From Verrucomicrobiota bacterium (GTDB taxonomy: Bacteria; Verrucomicrobiota; Verrucomicrobiia; Verrucomicrobiales; DEV007), in the NCBI GenBank assembly GCA_020627905.1, contig JAHDFZ010000003.1:1-52330 (forward strand): a DNA stretch of 52,330 bases, given 5' to 3'. The translations under genes and the position numbers were made by a program. Positions 1 through 8,196 of this stretch are shown here, piece by piece. The notes under the pieces are model-generated. The model did no database searches and was not told the DNA's origin. It saw only the letters and a list, made by a program, of their open reading frames with translations. Position 1 is the stretch's first letter, and each line of letters opens with the position of its first letter.

Positions 1-905
1 AGGCGACGGCGCAGGCTGCGGGAAGACTCTCCTTTCTTCATTTCGATGCCAAATACAAAGCGGGAAACCTGAAGGACATCTTCGGCGACTGGCTGAAGAA
101 GGATGACCACGCCGAGAGTGATGGCAGCGCTGACGAGCAACGGCTCTATCGTCAGGTGGACCTGCTGAAAATGCACACCTATAACGATGCGATCCGATCG
201 ACCGCAGGGTCCTACGTGCTCTACCCGGGGACAGATGATAATCCCCAACCCATGCGACGCTATCATGAGATCCTACCCGGGGTGGGCGCGTTTGTCCTGA
301 AGCCGGGTAGCGGAGGCGGCACCAGGGTTCTACGAACCTTCCTGGGTGATGTCCTGAAAAATCAGAGCGATCGGTTCACCCAGTATCGCTACATCAGTGA
401 CTCGGTTTCAACCATCGTTCAGGAGCGCCCCTCATCAGCCTTCTCAGACCTCACCGTAGCCCAGCCGCAGGGTCAGTGCGTCATGCTGTGGCTGAGAGCA
501 CGGGATGCAGCCGATTTTCGCGAAAAGGGTTTCGCTTACTGTCATGCTGTCTATGCAGATGACGCCGAAAGAGAGCTGCAGCTGCAGATATCGACGGCTA
601 TCGGCAGCGAGTTCATTCCCTATGGCGGACGGGGCGCGAAAGAGACGCTCGGCTGGCGCGCCAAGGTGACAGGGGTGAGTTTCCTGACACGGCAGCGTCT
701 CACCGAGTGGATCGAGGCTCGGGGGCATGACCGCGTGCCTACGTCCGAGAAGGCCACGCATTACCTGCTCTTCGAGTTTGATGAGGTGGGCTCGATGGAA
801 GTGATCCCCGTGCCGAGGGCGGTTCTCCCGAAAAAGTCGGGGTCTCAGTATATGGCCCTGACCTGCCGATGGGCGGAGCTGATGGCGGGAGACGAGGAGA
901 GCTGA
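1..905 (+). CDS. DUF2357 / PD-(D/E)XK nuclease-domain protein, 3' end only
   Basis: The reading frame is open from base 3, so the gene begins before the window. The visible 300 residues carry the pattern HFDAKYK followed about 40 residues later by DLLKMHTYNDAI, then GSYVLYPG and HEILPGVGAF. This is the signature of the DUF2357/PDDEXK_7 nuclease family, in which the D-x-K pair belongs to the nuclease core. Family members usually sit beside a McrB-like AAA GTPase and are thought to act as the nuclease half of McrBC-like restriction. No partner is visible because the upstream side is cut off. About 150 residues follow the nuclease core and are not assigned. The gene ends convergently with a vsr remnant, which fits the edge of a defence island. 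The family call is good; the restriction role is inferred. Confidence 0.75.
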   Translation, partial: ATAQAAGRLSFLHFDAKYKAGNLKDIFGDWLKKDDHAESDGSADEQRLYRQVDLLKMHTYNDAIRSTAGSYVLYPGTDDNPQPMRRYHEILPGVGAFVLKPGSGGGTRVLRTFLGDVLKNQSDRFTQYRYISDSVSTIVQERPSSAFSDLTVAQPQGQCVMLWLRARDAADFREKGFAYCHAVYADDAERELQLQISTAIGSEFIPYGGRGAKETLGWRAKVTGVSFLTRQRLTEWIEARGHDRVPTSEKATHYLLFEFDEVGSMEVIPVPRAVLPKKSGSQYMALTCRWAELMAGDEES

Positions 906-969
906 GGGGGTGGCGAAGAGAAGCTGCCATTGATCGCGGCGCCAGGTTGTGCCGTGGGGTGCCGAGGCC

Positions 970-1239
970 TTACACTGCGTCTTTCGCGGGTGCGGTTTCA
1001 AGCAGCCGCCCCAGCCGCCTCTCCAGCTTCACGAGCGCTTCCTCCTTCTTCGTCTGGCACTCCCAGACGATGATCACCTGCCACCCGTCGCGGCGAAGCT
1101 GCCGCTGATTCCGCCGGTCTCGGGCAACGTTGGCGTCGAATTTCGCCTGCCACCATTCTATGCGCGTTTTCGGTGTCGTCGCGTGTCTGCACCCCTGATG
1201 CCGATGCCAGAAGCAGCCATGGACAAAAACGGATTCCGA
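970..1239 (-). pseudogene. vsr: Truncated very short patch repair endonuclease (vsr remnant)
   Basis: The minus strand encodes VFVHGCFWHRHQGCRH, then TPKTRIEWWQAKF, NVARDRRNQRQL and GWQVIIVWEC, ending at a TAA at 970-972. This matches the C-terminal half of Vsr, which nicks DNA next to T:G mismatches made by cytosine methylation. The two histidines of the HGCFWH motif (H64 and H69 in E. coli Vsr) are present. The N-terminal ~60 residues, including the metal-binding aspartate of the PGxPD motif, are absent. Upstream, the frame runs into a palindromic repeat (1258-1277) and then the terminator of the next gene, so there is no room for the missing part. No cytosine methyltransferase gene is seen nearby. 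It is probably inactive; an unusual N-terminus is the less likely alternative. Confidence 0.8.
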
Positions 1240-1257
1240 GCTCAGGGCTTTAGCAAA

Positions 1258-1277
1258 GCAGGGTCGGGAGACCCTGC
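1258..1277. repeat. Short perfect palindrome at the broken end of vsr
   Basis: GCAGGGTC, a 4-base spacer GGGA, then GACCCTGC forms a perfect 8-bp hairpin. It sits exactly where homology to Vsr is lost. There is no T-tract on either side, so it is not an obvious terminator. It could be a fragment of a dispersed intergenic repeat that replaced the 5' end of vsr, but only one copy is visible in this window. Confidence 0.5.
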
Positions 1278-1325
1278 CTCCATAGCGTTTGGAGCGGCAG
1301 ACAGGGGCATGGTGCCCTGTTGCAC

Positions 1326-1353
1326 AAAAAAGGCGTCATCCGAAGATGACGCC
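1326..1353 (-). terminator. Rho-independent terminator of the small gene at 1384-1692
   Basis: Read on the minus strand, GGCGTCATC, loop TTCG, GATGACGCC is followed by TTTTTT. This is a perfect 9-bp stem with a UUCG tetraloop and a T-tract. It lies about 30 bases after the stop codon of the minus-strand gene at 1384. Confidence 0.9.
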
Positions 1354-1383
1354 CTCTGAAGAAAAAATCTGGTCTGGCAGCGG

Positions 1384-1692
1384 TTAGCTGGCAGGAGCCG
1401 GCGGAGGCGTGATGGCATCCTTGATATTGTCGAGTCCACGGTATTCTTTGCCATTTTTCTCGACGAGTCCTCGCGTCACGAGATTCTGAAGCTTCTCGTA
1501 GGCGCGGAGACGGAGCATTTCCTCTCCACCACCGACGGCGTTGCGCTCCTTCAAGTTTGCATAAACAACGTCAAAAAGCTCTTTAAATCCGAAAGACTTC
1601 TTATCCGTTAAAACCGTAACCAGTTCATCAGTAACATGATCTGGCACCCGTCGTGAGAATCTTGTTCTACGTGTAGACGACATAGTCGCCAT
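1384..1692 (-). CDS. Small basic protein of unknown function, possible winged-helix fold
   Basis: The product is 102 residues. I do not recognise the family. The N-terminus is basic (STRRTRFSRRVPDHV), the middle reads FGFKELFDVVYANLKERN, and the segment LRLRAYEKLQNLVTRGLVEKNGKEYRGLD has the look of a winged-helix recognition region and wing. The tail is Pro/Ala-rich. It has its own strong terminator, so it is probably a single-gene unit and real. A second in-frame ATG three codons downstream (1683) could be the true start; neither start has a clear ribosome binding site. DNA binding is a guess from the fold-like pattern. Confidence 0.6.
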   Translation of the reverse strand: MATMSSTRRTRFSRRVPDHVTDELVTVLTDKKSFGFKELFDVVYANLKERNAVGGGEEMLRLRAYEKLQNLVTRGLVEKNGKEYRGLDNIKDAITPPPAPAS

Positions 1693-1749
1693 TGTAGCAC
1701 AGATTCCGGTGATTTCGAGCGCTTTCTTGTTCGGCTAGCTAGTCAAAAA

Positions 1750-2082
1750 TTAGACTTCACAGCCCTGTTCGGCTTCGAAGCCGAAGTCATTGAGGTTGCT
1801 TTTGAGCACACTCGACAGTCGGGGCGGTGCGAGGACGTCCGGGCTGACCATCTGACAGCAGTGTAAATAGCCGAGCATGGAGGACGCGGGGCGGGCCTCG
1901 ATATTTTTTTCTGCCAGCCAGGCATCAAAGGTTTGAAGAGCAGCCACCCAGTCGGCGAGGGAGTAGTCCGATTCATCGATATAGCTGAGAAAGCTGTCCT
2001 GGATCGTCGGGTCGTCGGTAAAGCTCTCCCGGAGAGCGGGAGAGAGGTTATCTAAAAGAGGGAGCCAGTCGGAGGGAGCCAT
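1750..2082 (-). CDS. Small acidic protein of unknown function
   Basis: The product is 110 residues starting at the ATG at 2082 (MAPSDWLPLLDNL). The frame stays open to 2172, but that extension runs into the dispersed repeat at 2146-2209 and gives a Cys/Arg-rich sequence unlike the rest, so I prefer the internal start. The protein is acidic, rich in Leu, Asp and Ser, with no membrane segment or signal peptide and no motif I recognise. Codon use looks coding and no overlapping frame is better. It is oriented like the neighbouring small gene, 57 bases upstream of that gene's start. Confidence 0.5.
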   Translation of the reverse strand: MAPSDWLPLLDNLSPALRESFTDDPTIQDSFLSYIDESDYSLADWVAALQTFDAWLAEKNIEARPASSMLGYLHCCQMVSPDVLAPPRLSSVLKSNLNDFGFEAEQGCEV

Positions 2083-2145
2083 TGTCAAAGATAGCTTACG
2101 CGGAACACGCTGGAGCGTCACCTTGATTATTCGGCAAGCCGCAGT

Positions 2146-2209
2146 CTGCCGCATCCCCTGCTCTCCGCCCACGAGCGTGCGCTTACCAGCTCAGCTGCGC
2201 GGCTACATC
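2146..2209. repeat. Partial copy of the intergenic palindromic repeat
   Basis: These 64 bases align end to end with 2272-2335, sharing blocks such as CTGCCGCA, GCTCTCCG, CCACGAGC, CGCTT and CCAGCTCAGCT-CGCGGCTA with about a dozen mismatches. It corresponds to the right half of the fuller element at 2224-2335. The two copies are in direct orientation, 126 bases apart, upstream of dnaE. Confidence 0.75.
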
Positions 2210-2223
2210 TTGTGATCACCCCC

Positions 2224-2335
2224 GTAGCCGCGATTGTAAAATCGTGGATCTGTCCGCATGCGGGCCTGTGGCTGCCGCAGGCCGAGCTCTCCGGTCCACG
2301 AGCTGACGCTTCCCAGCTCAGCTACGCGGCTAGAT
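2224..2335. repeat. Nested-palindrome intergenic element (MITE- or REP-like)
   Basis: Three nested inverted pairs are visible. The termini are GTAGCCGCG (2224-2232) with CGCGGCTA (2325-2332). Inside these lie TCGTGGA (2242-2248) with TCCACGA (2295-2301), and at the centre GGCCTGTGG (2263-2271) with CCGCAGGCC (2275-2283) around a 3-base loop. There is no coding potential. A half copy lies 126 bases upstream. The size (about 110 bp), terminal inverted repeats and intergenic position fit a non-autonomous mobile repeat. A structured leader of dnaE is the alternative. Confidence 0.65.
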
Positions 2336-2405
2336 ACCGCAGGCACCACTCAATTTCCCCACCCATTCTCCTTGCCCATGCGAAATGGCTGCCTACTGTC
2401 GGCGC

Positions 2406-5400
2406 ATGGCTGTTGATCCTTTCGTCCATCTTCATCTCCACACGGAATATTCGACTCTGGACGGAGCGGTGAGGATCAAGGACCTCATGAAGAAGGTCGA
2501 GCGCAACAAGATGCCCGCCGTCGCCATGACGGATCATGGCAACATCTTCGGGGCGATCGACTTCTACCAGGCGGCGAAGGCAGCGGGCATCAAGCCGATC
2601 ATCGGCTGTGAGATGTATCTGACGCCTCCCGGCACCCGCCTGACGGAGAAAAAAGCGGATGCCGTCGTCAATGTCGGCGGCAAATCAAAGAAGCGGAACT
2701 CTCATCTCACTCTCCTGGCCTCGAATGCCAAAGGTTACGAGAACCTGATGAAGCTGGTCAGCCTGGGCCATCTGGAGGGGATGTATTACAAACCGCGCAT
2801 CGATAAGGAGGCGCTGGATGAATTTTCCGACGGGCTGATCTGCCTAAGCGGCTGCATCATGGGCGAGGTCAACCAGTTCATCCAGGCGCAGGAGCTGGAA
2901 AAGGCCCGTAAGAGCATCGGTGAATTCGTCGATATTTTCGGGAAAGATCGCTTCTTCCTCGAGGTGCATGACCATGGGTTCGCCGAGCAGGCGGTCTGCA
3001 CCAGGCAGATGGTGGAATTCGGCAAGGAATTCGATCTCGGCCTCGTGGCGGCCAACGATGTCCACTTCCTGAACAAAGCGGATCACGATGCGCACGATGC
3101 CATGATCTGTATCGGGACCGGTGCCCTGCTGATGGATGAGGCACGGATGAAATACAGCCCGGAGGTGTATTTCAAATCGACCACGGAGATGCGGAAGCTC
3201 TTCAAGGACCTGCCGGAAGCACTGTCGAACACCCTTCACATCGCTGAAATGTGTGATCTGGAGATCCACCTGGACTCCACCAGCTCGGAGAAGTATCCCC
3301 AGTTCGAATCCCCCGATGGCAGTCCACGGGATGATTATTTCAATCGGGTGTGTTTCGAAGGACTGGAATGGCGCTACGGGGACCGGGCGGCCACGGACGA
3401 GGAACTGCGCGAGCGTCTGACTTACGAGATCGGCATCATGGTTAAGATGGGCTTCGTCTCCTACTTCCTCATCACCTGGGACTTCGTGAAATGGGCGAAG
3501 GACAACGGCGTGCCGGTGGGCCCCGGTCGAGGATCGGCGGCGGGCTCCCTCGTCGCCTATGTGCTGGGCATCACGGATTTATGTCCCATGCGCTTCGGAC
3601 TGATTTTCGAGCGATTCCTCAACCCCGAGCGTGTCTCGCCTCCGGATATTGATATCGACTTCTGCCAGACACGACGGCCGGAGGTCATCGACTATGTCCG
3701 CCGGAAATACGGCGAGCGCGCCGTCTCGCACATCATCACCTTCGGCACCCTCGGAGCGAAGAGCGTGGTCCGCGATGTGGCGCGCGTGATGGGTCTGAGT
3801 TTCACAGAGGGGGATCGCATCGCCAAGATGATCCCGACGGAGCTGAACATCACTCTAGCCGATGCACGCAAAAAGAATCCGGAGCTGAAGGAGGAGATCG
3901 AGACGAATCCGACGATCAAGGAGCTCTGGAATATCTCCACCTACCTGGAAGGCCTGACCCGGGGCACCGGCATCCACGCGGCGGGGGTCGTCATCGGTGA
4001 CCGCGAGCTGACTGATTACGTGCCGCTGGTGCGGGGTAAGGAAGGCGAGGTGGTGACGCAATACGCCATGAGTCCGCTGACGGATCTGGGAATGCTGAAG
4101 ATGGACTTCCTCGGCCTGAAAACCCTGACCGTCATCCAGGATGCCGTGGACCTGATCCACATGCACACGCCGGACTTCGTCCTCGATAACGAAGGCTACG
4201 ACGACAAGGAGGCTTTCGAGCTACTCAACCGTGGGGAGACGACCGGTGTATTCCAGCTGGAATCCGGCGGCATGATGAACCTCTGTCGCCAGTTCGACGT
4301 CAATCGCATCGAGGACATCATCGCTCTCATCGCTCTCTATCGTCCGGGACCGATGGAGCTCATCCCCGACTTTATTGACCGAAAGAAAGGGAAGAAAAAG
4401 GTCGAGTATCTTCATCCACTGCTGGAGGAGGCGAGCGAGGAGACCTTCGGGATTCTCATCTATCAGGAGCAGGTGCAGCGCGCGGCGAACCTGCTGGCCG
4501 GCTACAGCCTGGGTGAGGCTGACCTTCTCCGCCGGGCGATGGGTAAGAAAAAGCTCTCGGTGATGATCGAGCAGCGGAAAAAATTCGTGGCCGGGTGCAA
4601 GGAGGTCAACGACATCCCTGAGAAACAGGCGAACGAGATCTTCGACCTTCTCGAAAAATTCGCCGGTTACGGATTTAACAAGTCTCACAGTGCCGCTTAC
4701 GGGCTACTCAGCTACCACACCGCCTTCCTGAAGGCGAACTACCCGGTGGAGTTCATGGCAGCCCTGTTGAGTAACGAGATTAATAACACAGAGAAAATCT
4801 CCGTCTTCGTAGCGGAATGTCAGAGAATGGGGATCGAGATCCTGGCCCCTGACGTGAACAAAAGCCTGCTGAAGTTTGCGCCGGAAACAAAACCGAACGG
4901 CGAGAAAGCGATCCGCTTCGGACTGGCAGCCATCAAAAACGTCGGCACTAACGCCATGAAAGCCGCTATTGAAGAGCGAGAGAGGGCTGGCGTTTTCCCA
5001 ACCATCGAAGACTTCTCCAGTCGACTCGACAGCAAATCGGTAAACCGAAAGATCCTCGAGAATCTTATCAAGGCAGGTGCCTTCGACTTCACCCTCTACC
5101 GCCGGGATGATCTCTTCTCCCGGGTCGGGCTGGTGATCGCCGGATCAAACGCGGCCCAGCGGGACCGTGCCTCAGGACAGCAGTCCCTTTTCGACATGAA
5201 CGAACTGATGACTGCCGCTCCTGCCCCAGAGGTGGATGAAGAAGAAAAGGTCATCTGGTCCCTGCGGGAATACCTGAGCCATGAAAAAAACCTGCTGGGC
5301 TTCTATGTCACCGGACACCCGCTGGATGAGTATCGCGGAACGATCGAGAAAGGGACCTATGCAGAGCTCGGCAGCCTCCAGGAGCTGAAACCGGGTAAGA

Positions 5401-5909
5401 AACCTCACCGCTTCGCCGCCATCATCAGTGAGTGCACAGTGAAATACACCAAGCGGGAGGGCAAGCCTTTTGCCATCCTGTTAGTCGAAGATTTCACTGG
5501 TTCATCCGAGGCCATCGTCTGGAATGACGTCTACTCCAAGTGCAACCAGAACCTGGAAAAAGGCAGCGTCATTATTCTGAAGGCCCGGGTGGAGCAGGAC
5601 TCCCGCACAGAAACCAATCGACTGACCGCTGACGATGTCACGCCGCTGGCCATCGACCCGACAGCACCGAAGACTCTGGCCGCTGATCAGGTGAAGCCGC
5701 CGGTCGTGCTGGATCTGAAAACCAGCGATGACGCCCCCTACTGCCTCGATGAGATCATCACCGTCGCTCAGGAGCACCCTGGCGAACACCCTCTGCACCT
5801 GCGGGTCCGCCAAACCTGCGGCCGGACCGTAACGCTGCAGGCGAGCGACACCTTTCTGGTAGCCCCGGAATTTCGCGCTACCACTACGGTGGCGAAATGG
5901 CTCCTGTGA
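2406..5909 (+). CDS. dnaE: DNA polymerase III alpha subunit
   Basis: This is the replicative DNA polymerase of the Pol III holoenzyme, about 1167 residues, full length for DnaE1. The N-terminal PHP domain starts with FVHLHLHTEYS and contains VAMTDHGNIFG. The polymerase core has GPGRGSAAGSLVAY and the catalytic PDIDIDF (Asp414 and Asp416, numbered from 2406), with the third aspartate in KMDFLGLKTL (Asp567). The helix-hairpin-helix and OB-fold regions follow, ending with a short C-terminal part. An ATG at 2385 adds 7 residues; I chose 2406 because orthologues begin only a few residues before FVHLHLHTEYS. Neither start has a clear Shine-Dalgarno. mgtE follows 18 bases downstream, so the two are probably co-transcribed. 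Confidence 0.97.
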   Translation: MAVDPFVHLHLHTEYSTLDGAVRIKDLMKKVERNKMPAVAMTDHGNIFGAIDFYQAAKAAGIKPIIGCEMYLTPPGTRLTEKKADAVVNVGGKSKKRNSHLTLLASNAKGYENLMKLVSLGHLEGMYYKPRIDKEALDEFSDGLICLSGCIMGEVNQFIQAQELEKARKSIGEFVDIFGKDRFFLEVHDHGFAEQAVCTRQMVEFGKEFDLGLVAANDVHFLNKADHDAHDAMICIGTGALLMDEARMKYSPEVYFKSTTEMRKLFKDLPEALSNTLHIAEMCDLEIHLDSTSSEKYPQFESPDGSPRDDYFNRVCFEGLEWRYGDRAATDEELRERLTYEIGIMVKMGFVSYFLITWDFVKWAKDNGVPVGPGRGSAAGSLVAYVLGITDLCPMRFGLIFERFLNPERVSPPDIDIDFCQTRRPEVIDYVRRKYGERAVSHIITFGTLGAKSVVRDVARVMGLSFTEGDRIAKMIPTELNITLADARKKNPELKEEIETNPTIKELWNISTYLEGLTRGTGIHAAGVVIGDRELTDYVPLVRGKEGEVVTQYAMSPLTDLGMLKMDFLGLKTLTVIQDAVDLIHMHTPDFVLDNEGYDDKEAFELLNRGETTGVFQLESGGMMNLCRQFDVNRIEDIIALIALYRPGPMELIPDFIDRKKGKKKVEYLHPLLEEASEETFGILIYQEQVQRAANLLAGYSLGEADLLRRAMGKKKLSVMIEQRKKFVAGCKEVNDIPEKQANEIFDLLEKFAGYGFNKSHSAAYGLLSYHTAFLKANYPVEFMAALLSNEINNTEKISVFVAECQRMGIEILAPDVNKSLLKFAPETKPNGEKAIRFGLAAIKNVGTNAMKAAIEERERAGVFPTIEDFSSRLDSKSVNRKILENLIKAGAFDFTLYRRDDLFSRVGLVIAGSNAAQRDRASGQQSLFDMNELMTAAPAPEVDEEEKVIWSLREYLSHEKNLLGFYVTGHPLDEYRGTIEKGTYAELGSLQELKPGKKPHRFAAIISECTVKYTKREGKPFAILLVEDFTGSSEAIVWNDVYSKCNQNLEKGSVIILKARVEQDSRTETNRLTADDVTPLAIDPTAPKTLAADQVKPPVVLDLKTSDDAPYCLDEIITVAQEHPGEHPLHLRVRQTCGRTVTLQASDTFLVAPEFRATTTVAKWLL

Positions 5910-5927
5910 TAGAACGAACATCACCCC

Positions 5928-7304
5928 ATGAATGCGACAGAAGAACTGGCTGACGACAAGCCCTGGGTAGAGCTGGCGGAGGCTCTGCGCGAGGAGGATC
6001 AGGAGGCCGCATCCTCGCTCCTGGCCAACATGAGCGGCGAGGAGCAGCGCTTCGCCATGGCACACCTGAGCGGTGAGCAGCAGAGTGATCTGACGACCCT
6101 GCTCACCCCTGACGACGCCGCAGACCTGCTGGAGCATCTCCCTGATGTGCAGGCAGCCGATATTCTCGAGGATATGGCCCCGGCCGAGGCAGCCGACGTC
6201 GTGGAGGAACTGGAAGATGAGGTGCGGGCAGAAGTCATTCGCGAAATGGGCGACTCCGAGTCAGAGGCCGTCCTCGCAGAGCTGGATGATCAGACGGAGG
6301 CAGAAGAGATCCGCGATATCTGCTCTCATGAGTGGGACACGGCAGCGGCGCTGATGAACCGCTCGTATGCCTTCTTCAATGACCAACTGACGGTCGATGA
6401 AGTGCTGAGCAAACTGGGGGAAGACGCAGAGGAGTATTCCGATCTGGATGTGCAATACGTCTACATCGTCGATGAACAGCACGTGCTGCAGGGGGTGTTG
6501 CGACTGCGCGACCTTGTCCTGACGCCGCGAAACAGGAGAGTCGCAGACATCATGATCCGCGAGCCTCTCTCCGCCTCGGCGGAGGCCTCATTCGATGAAC
6601 TCTGCACCTTGTTCGAGGGGAAGAGCTATGTGGGCCTGCCTGTGACCGACCCCGACGGCAAGCTGGTCGGCGTGGTGACTAGCAAGGCGCTACGTGAAGC
6701 CACGGCAGAGCACCAGACAGAGGACTACCTTCACTCCGCCGGTATCCTAGGCGGTGAAGAACTGCGCAGCATGCCGATGCTATCCCGCTGCGGCCGACGC
6801 CTCGCATGGCTCGGGCCTAACATCCTTTTAAATCTTCTGGCAGCTTCTGTCATCGCCTCCCACGAGGAGACACTGGCAGCGGTGATCGCTCTCGCCGTTT
6901 TTCTCCCGATGGTCTCCGACATGAGCGGATGCTCCGGGAACCAGGCGGTAGCCGTCAGTATCCGGGAGCTCACGCTCGGCCTCCTGCGGCCTACGGAGTT
7001 TCTCCGAATTCTTTTCAAAGAGGGCATCCTCGGTGTCATCAATGGGCTGGTCGTCGGCGTGGTCCTCGCCATCGTCGCTGCCGTCTGGAAAGACAACCTG
7101 TGGCTGGGCCTGGTCGTTGGAGCTGCGCTCGCACTCAACACGATCCTTTCCGTTCTGCTGGGCGGCATGGTGCCATTACTGCTTAAGCGCCTGAAGGTAG
7201 ACCCCGCGCTCGCCTCCGGTCCGATCCTGACGACCTGCACAGACATGTGCGGGTTTTTCCTCGTCCTCGGACTCGCCTCACAGGTGCTGGAGCGGCTGGT
7301 TTAA
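5928..7304 (+). CDS. mgtE: Magnesium transporter MgtE
   Basis: 458 residues with the usual MgtE order. An acidic, Ala/Glu-rich N-terminal superhelical domain (about 1-130, repeats such as LLEHLPDVQAADILEDM) comes first, then two CBS domains (about 135-265, including VADIMIREPLSASAEAS). A C-terminal membrane domain (about 285-455) carries the pore signature PMVSDMSGCSGNQAVAVSIR. MgtE is a Mg2+-gated channel of the inner membrane whose N and CBS domains sense cytosolic Mg2+. Length is normal. It starts 18 bases after dnaE and is followed within 17 bases by a hydrolase gene, so it lies in a run of closely spaced genes. Confidence 0.95.
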   Translation: MNATEELADDKPWVELAEALREEDQEAASSLLANMSGEEQRFAMAHLSGEQQSDLTTLLTPDDAADLLEHLPDVQAADILEDMAPAEAADVVEELEDEVRAEVIREMGDSESEAVLAELDDQTEAEEIRDICSHEWDTAAALMNRSYAFFNDQLTVDEVLSKLGEDAEEYSDLDVQYVYIVDEQHVLQGVLRLRDLVLTPRNRRVADIMIREPLSASAEASFDELCTLFEGKSYVGLPVTDPDGKLVGVVTSKALREATAEHQTEDYLHSAGILGGEELRSMPMLSRCGRRLAWLGPNILLNLLAASVIASHEETLAAVIALAVFLPMVSDMSGCSGNQAVAVSIRELTLGLLRPTEFLRILFKEGILGVINGLVVGVVLAIVAAVWKDNLWLGLVVGAALALNTILSVLLGGMVPLLLKRLKVDPALASGPILTTCTDMCGFFLVLGLASQVLERLV

Positions 7305-7321
7305 GAGATCGCTTTTGGGAG

Positions 7322-8173
7322 ATGGAGAGCTTTCCAGAGACGACCGAGAAGCTGAGCACCTCGCCGGATGAGGGCACCATTTTCGTCAGTCGGACAGCTC
7401 CTGATCCGAAAGCGGATCGCCGGAAGACAGCACTGCTCATGCATGGACTAGGTGATCACAGTGGCCGTCACGAACACGCCCGCCTGTGGCTTGCTCAAAA
7501 CGGCTATGAGGTGCTGCGATTCGACTGGCCCGGCTCCGGCCGCAGCAGCGGCGCACGCGGCGATCTCGTTTCTGTGCCATTCTGCCTGGAGCTGATCGAT
7601 TCCATCCGTCAGCTTGCCAGCTATCCTCTCGGCTCTTTTTACGCACACTCTACAGGTGGACTGATCCTCCTTCACTGGCTTGTCGGGCGAGAGCATGACG
7701 TCGAGTTCATCTGGCTCAGCTCACCATTGCTTGATCCTTCTTACAATCAGCCAAAAGGAAAGATTACGGCCGGCCGGATGCTGGCGTCCCGTCTGCCGAA
7801 GTTATGCATTCCTACGGGAGTGAAATCGAGCGACTGCTTCCGAACCAAAAAAGAGCATACGGCAGGTGATGTCTCCCTCTGCCACAATCAGGTATCGCTC
7901 CGCTTCGCTACGAGCCTCCTGGAACATGCCATCACCGAGGACTTTCTAAGCGATTTCGAATGGCCGGAAACGACGAGAGTCTTTCTGTCACAGGGACTAA
8001 GGGATAAAGTCTGCCCGCCCGAACTTGCCTCGCGCCTCTTCCTAACGCTGCCCGATCAATTGCGCTGCGGACTCTGGCTGGCTGATGGTTATCACGAACC
8101 ATTTCATGAAGTAAGATCATGCGTAAGGCCGCCATTGCGATGTCTTGAACCATTGACAGATTCTATGAGGTAG
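7322..8173 (+). CDS. Alpha/beta hydrolase, monoacylglycerol-lipase-like
   Basis: 283 residues from the ATG at 7322. The frame is open earlier, but that part overlaps the end of mgtE. The fold is marked by LMHGLGDHSGRHEHARLW near the N-terminus, the strand-turn VLRFDWPGSGRSSGARGD, and the nucleophile elbow YAHSTGG, in which the first position of GxSxG is Ala. A likely acid lies in LSQGLRDKVCP and the catalytic His in DGYHEPFHE. This is the serine aminopeptidase S33/lysophospholipase type. There is no signal peptide, so it is probably cytosolic. The substrate is unknown. Confidence 0.8.
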   Translation: MESFPETTEKLSTSPDEGTIFVSRTAPDPKADRRKTALLMHGLGDHSGRHEHARLWLAQNGYEVLRFDWPGSGRSSGARGDLVSVPFCLELIDSIRQLASYPLGSFYAHSTGGLILLHWLVGREHDVEFIWLSSPLLDPSYNQPKGKITAGRMLASRLPKLCIPTGVKSSDCFRTKKEHTAGDVSLCHNQVSLRFATSLLEHAITEDFLSDFEWPETTRVFLSQGLRDKVCPPELASRLFLTLPDQLRCGLWLADGYHEPFHEVRSCVRPPLRCLEPLTDSMR

Positions 8174-8196
8174 AGCACCTTACATGAAATTCTTTT

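Noticed and set aside
2083-2172. Upstream extension of the small gene at 1750-2082
   Set aside because: The added 30 residues overlap a dispersed repeat and do not resemble the rest of the protein.
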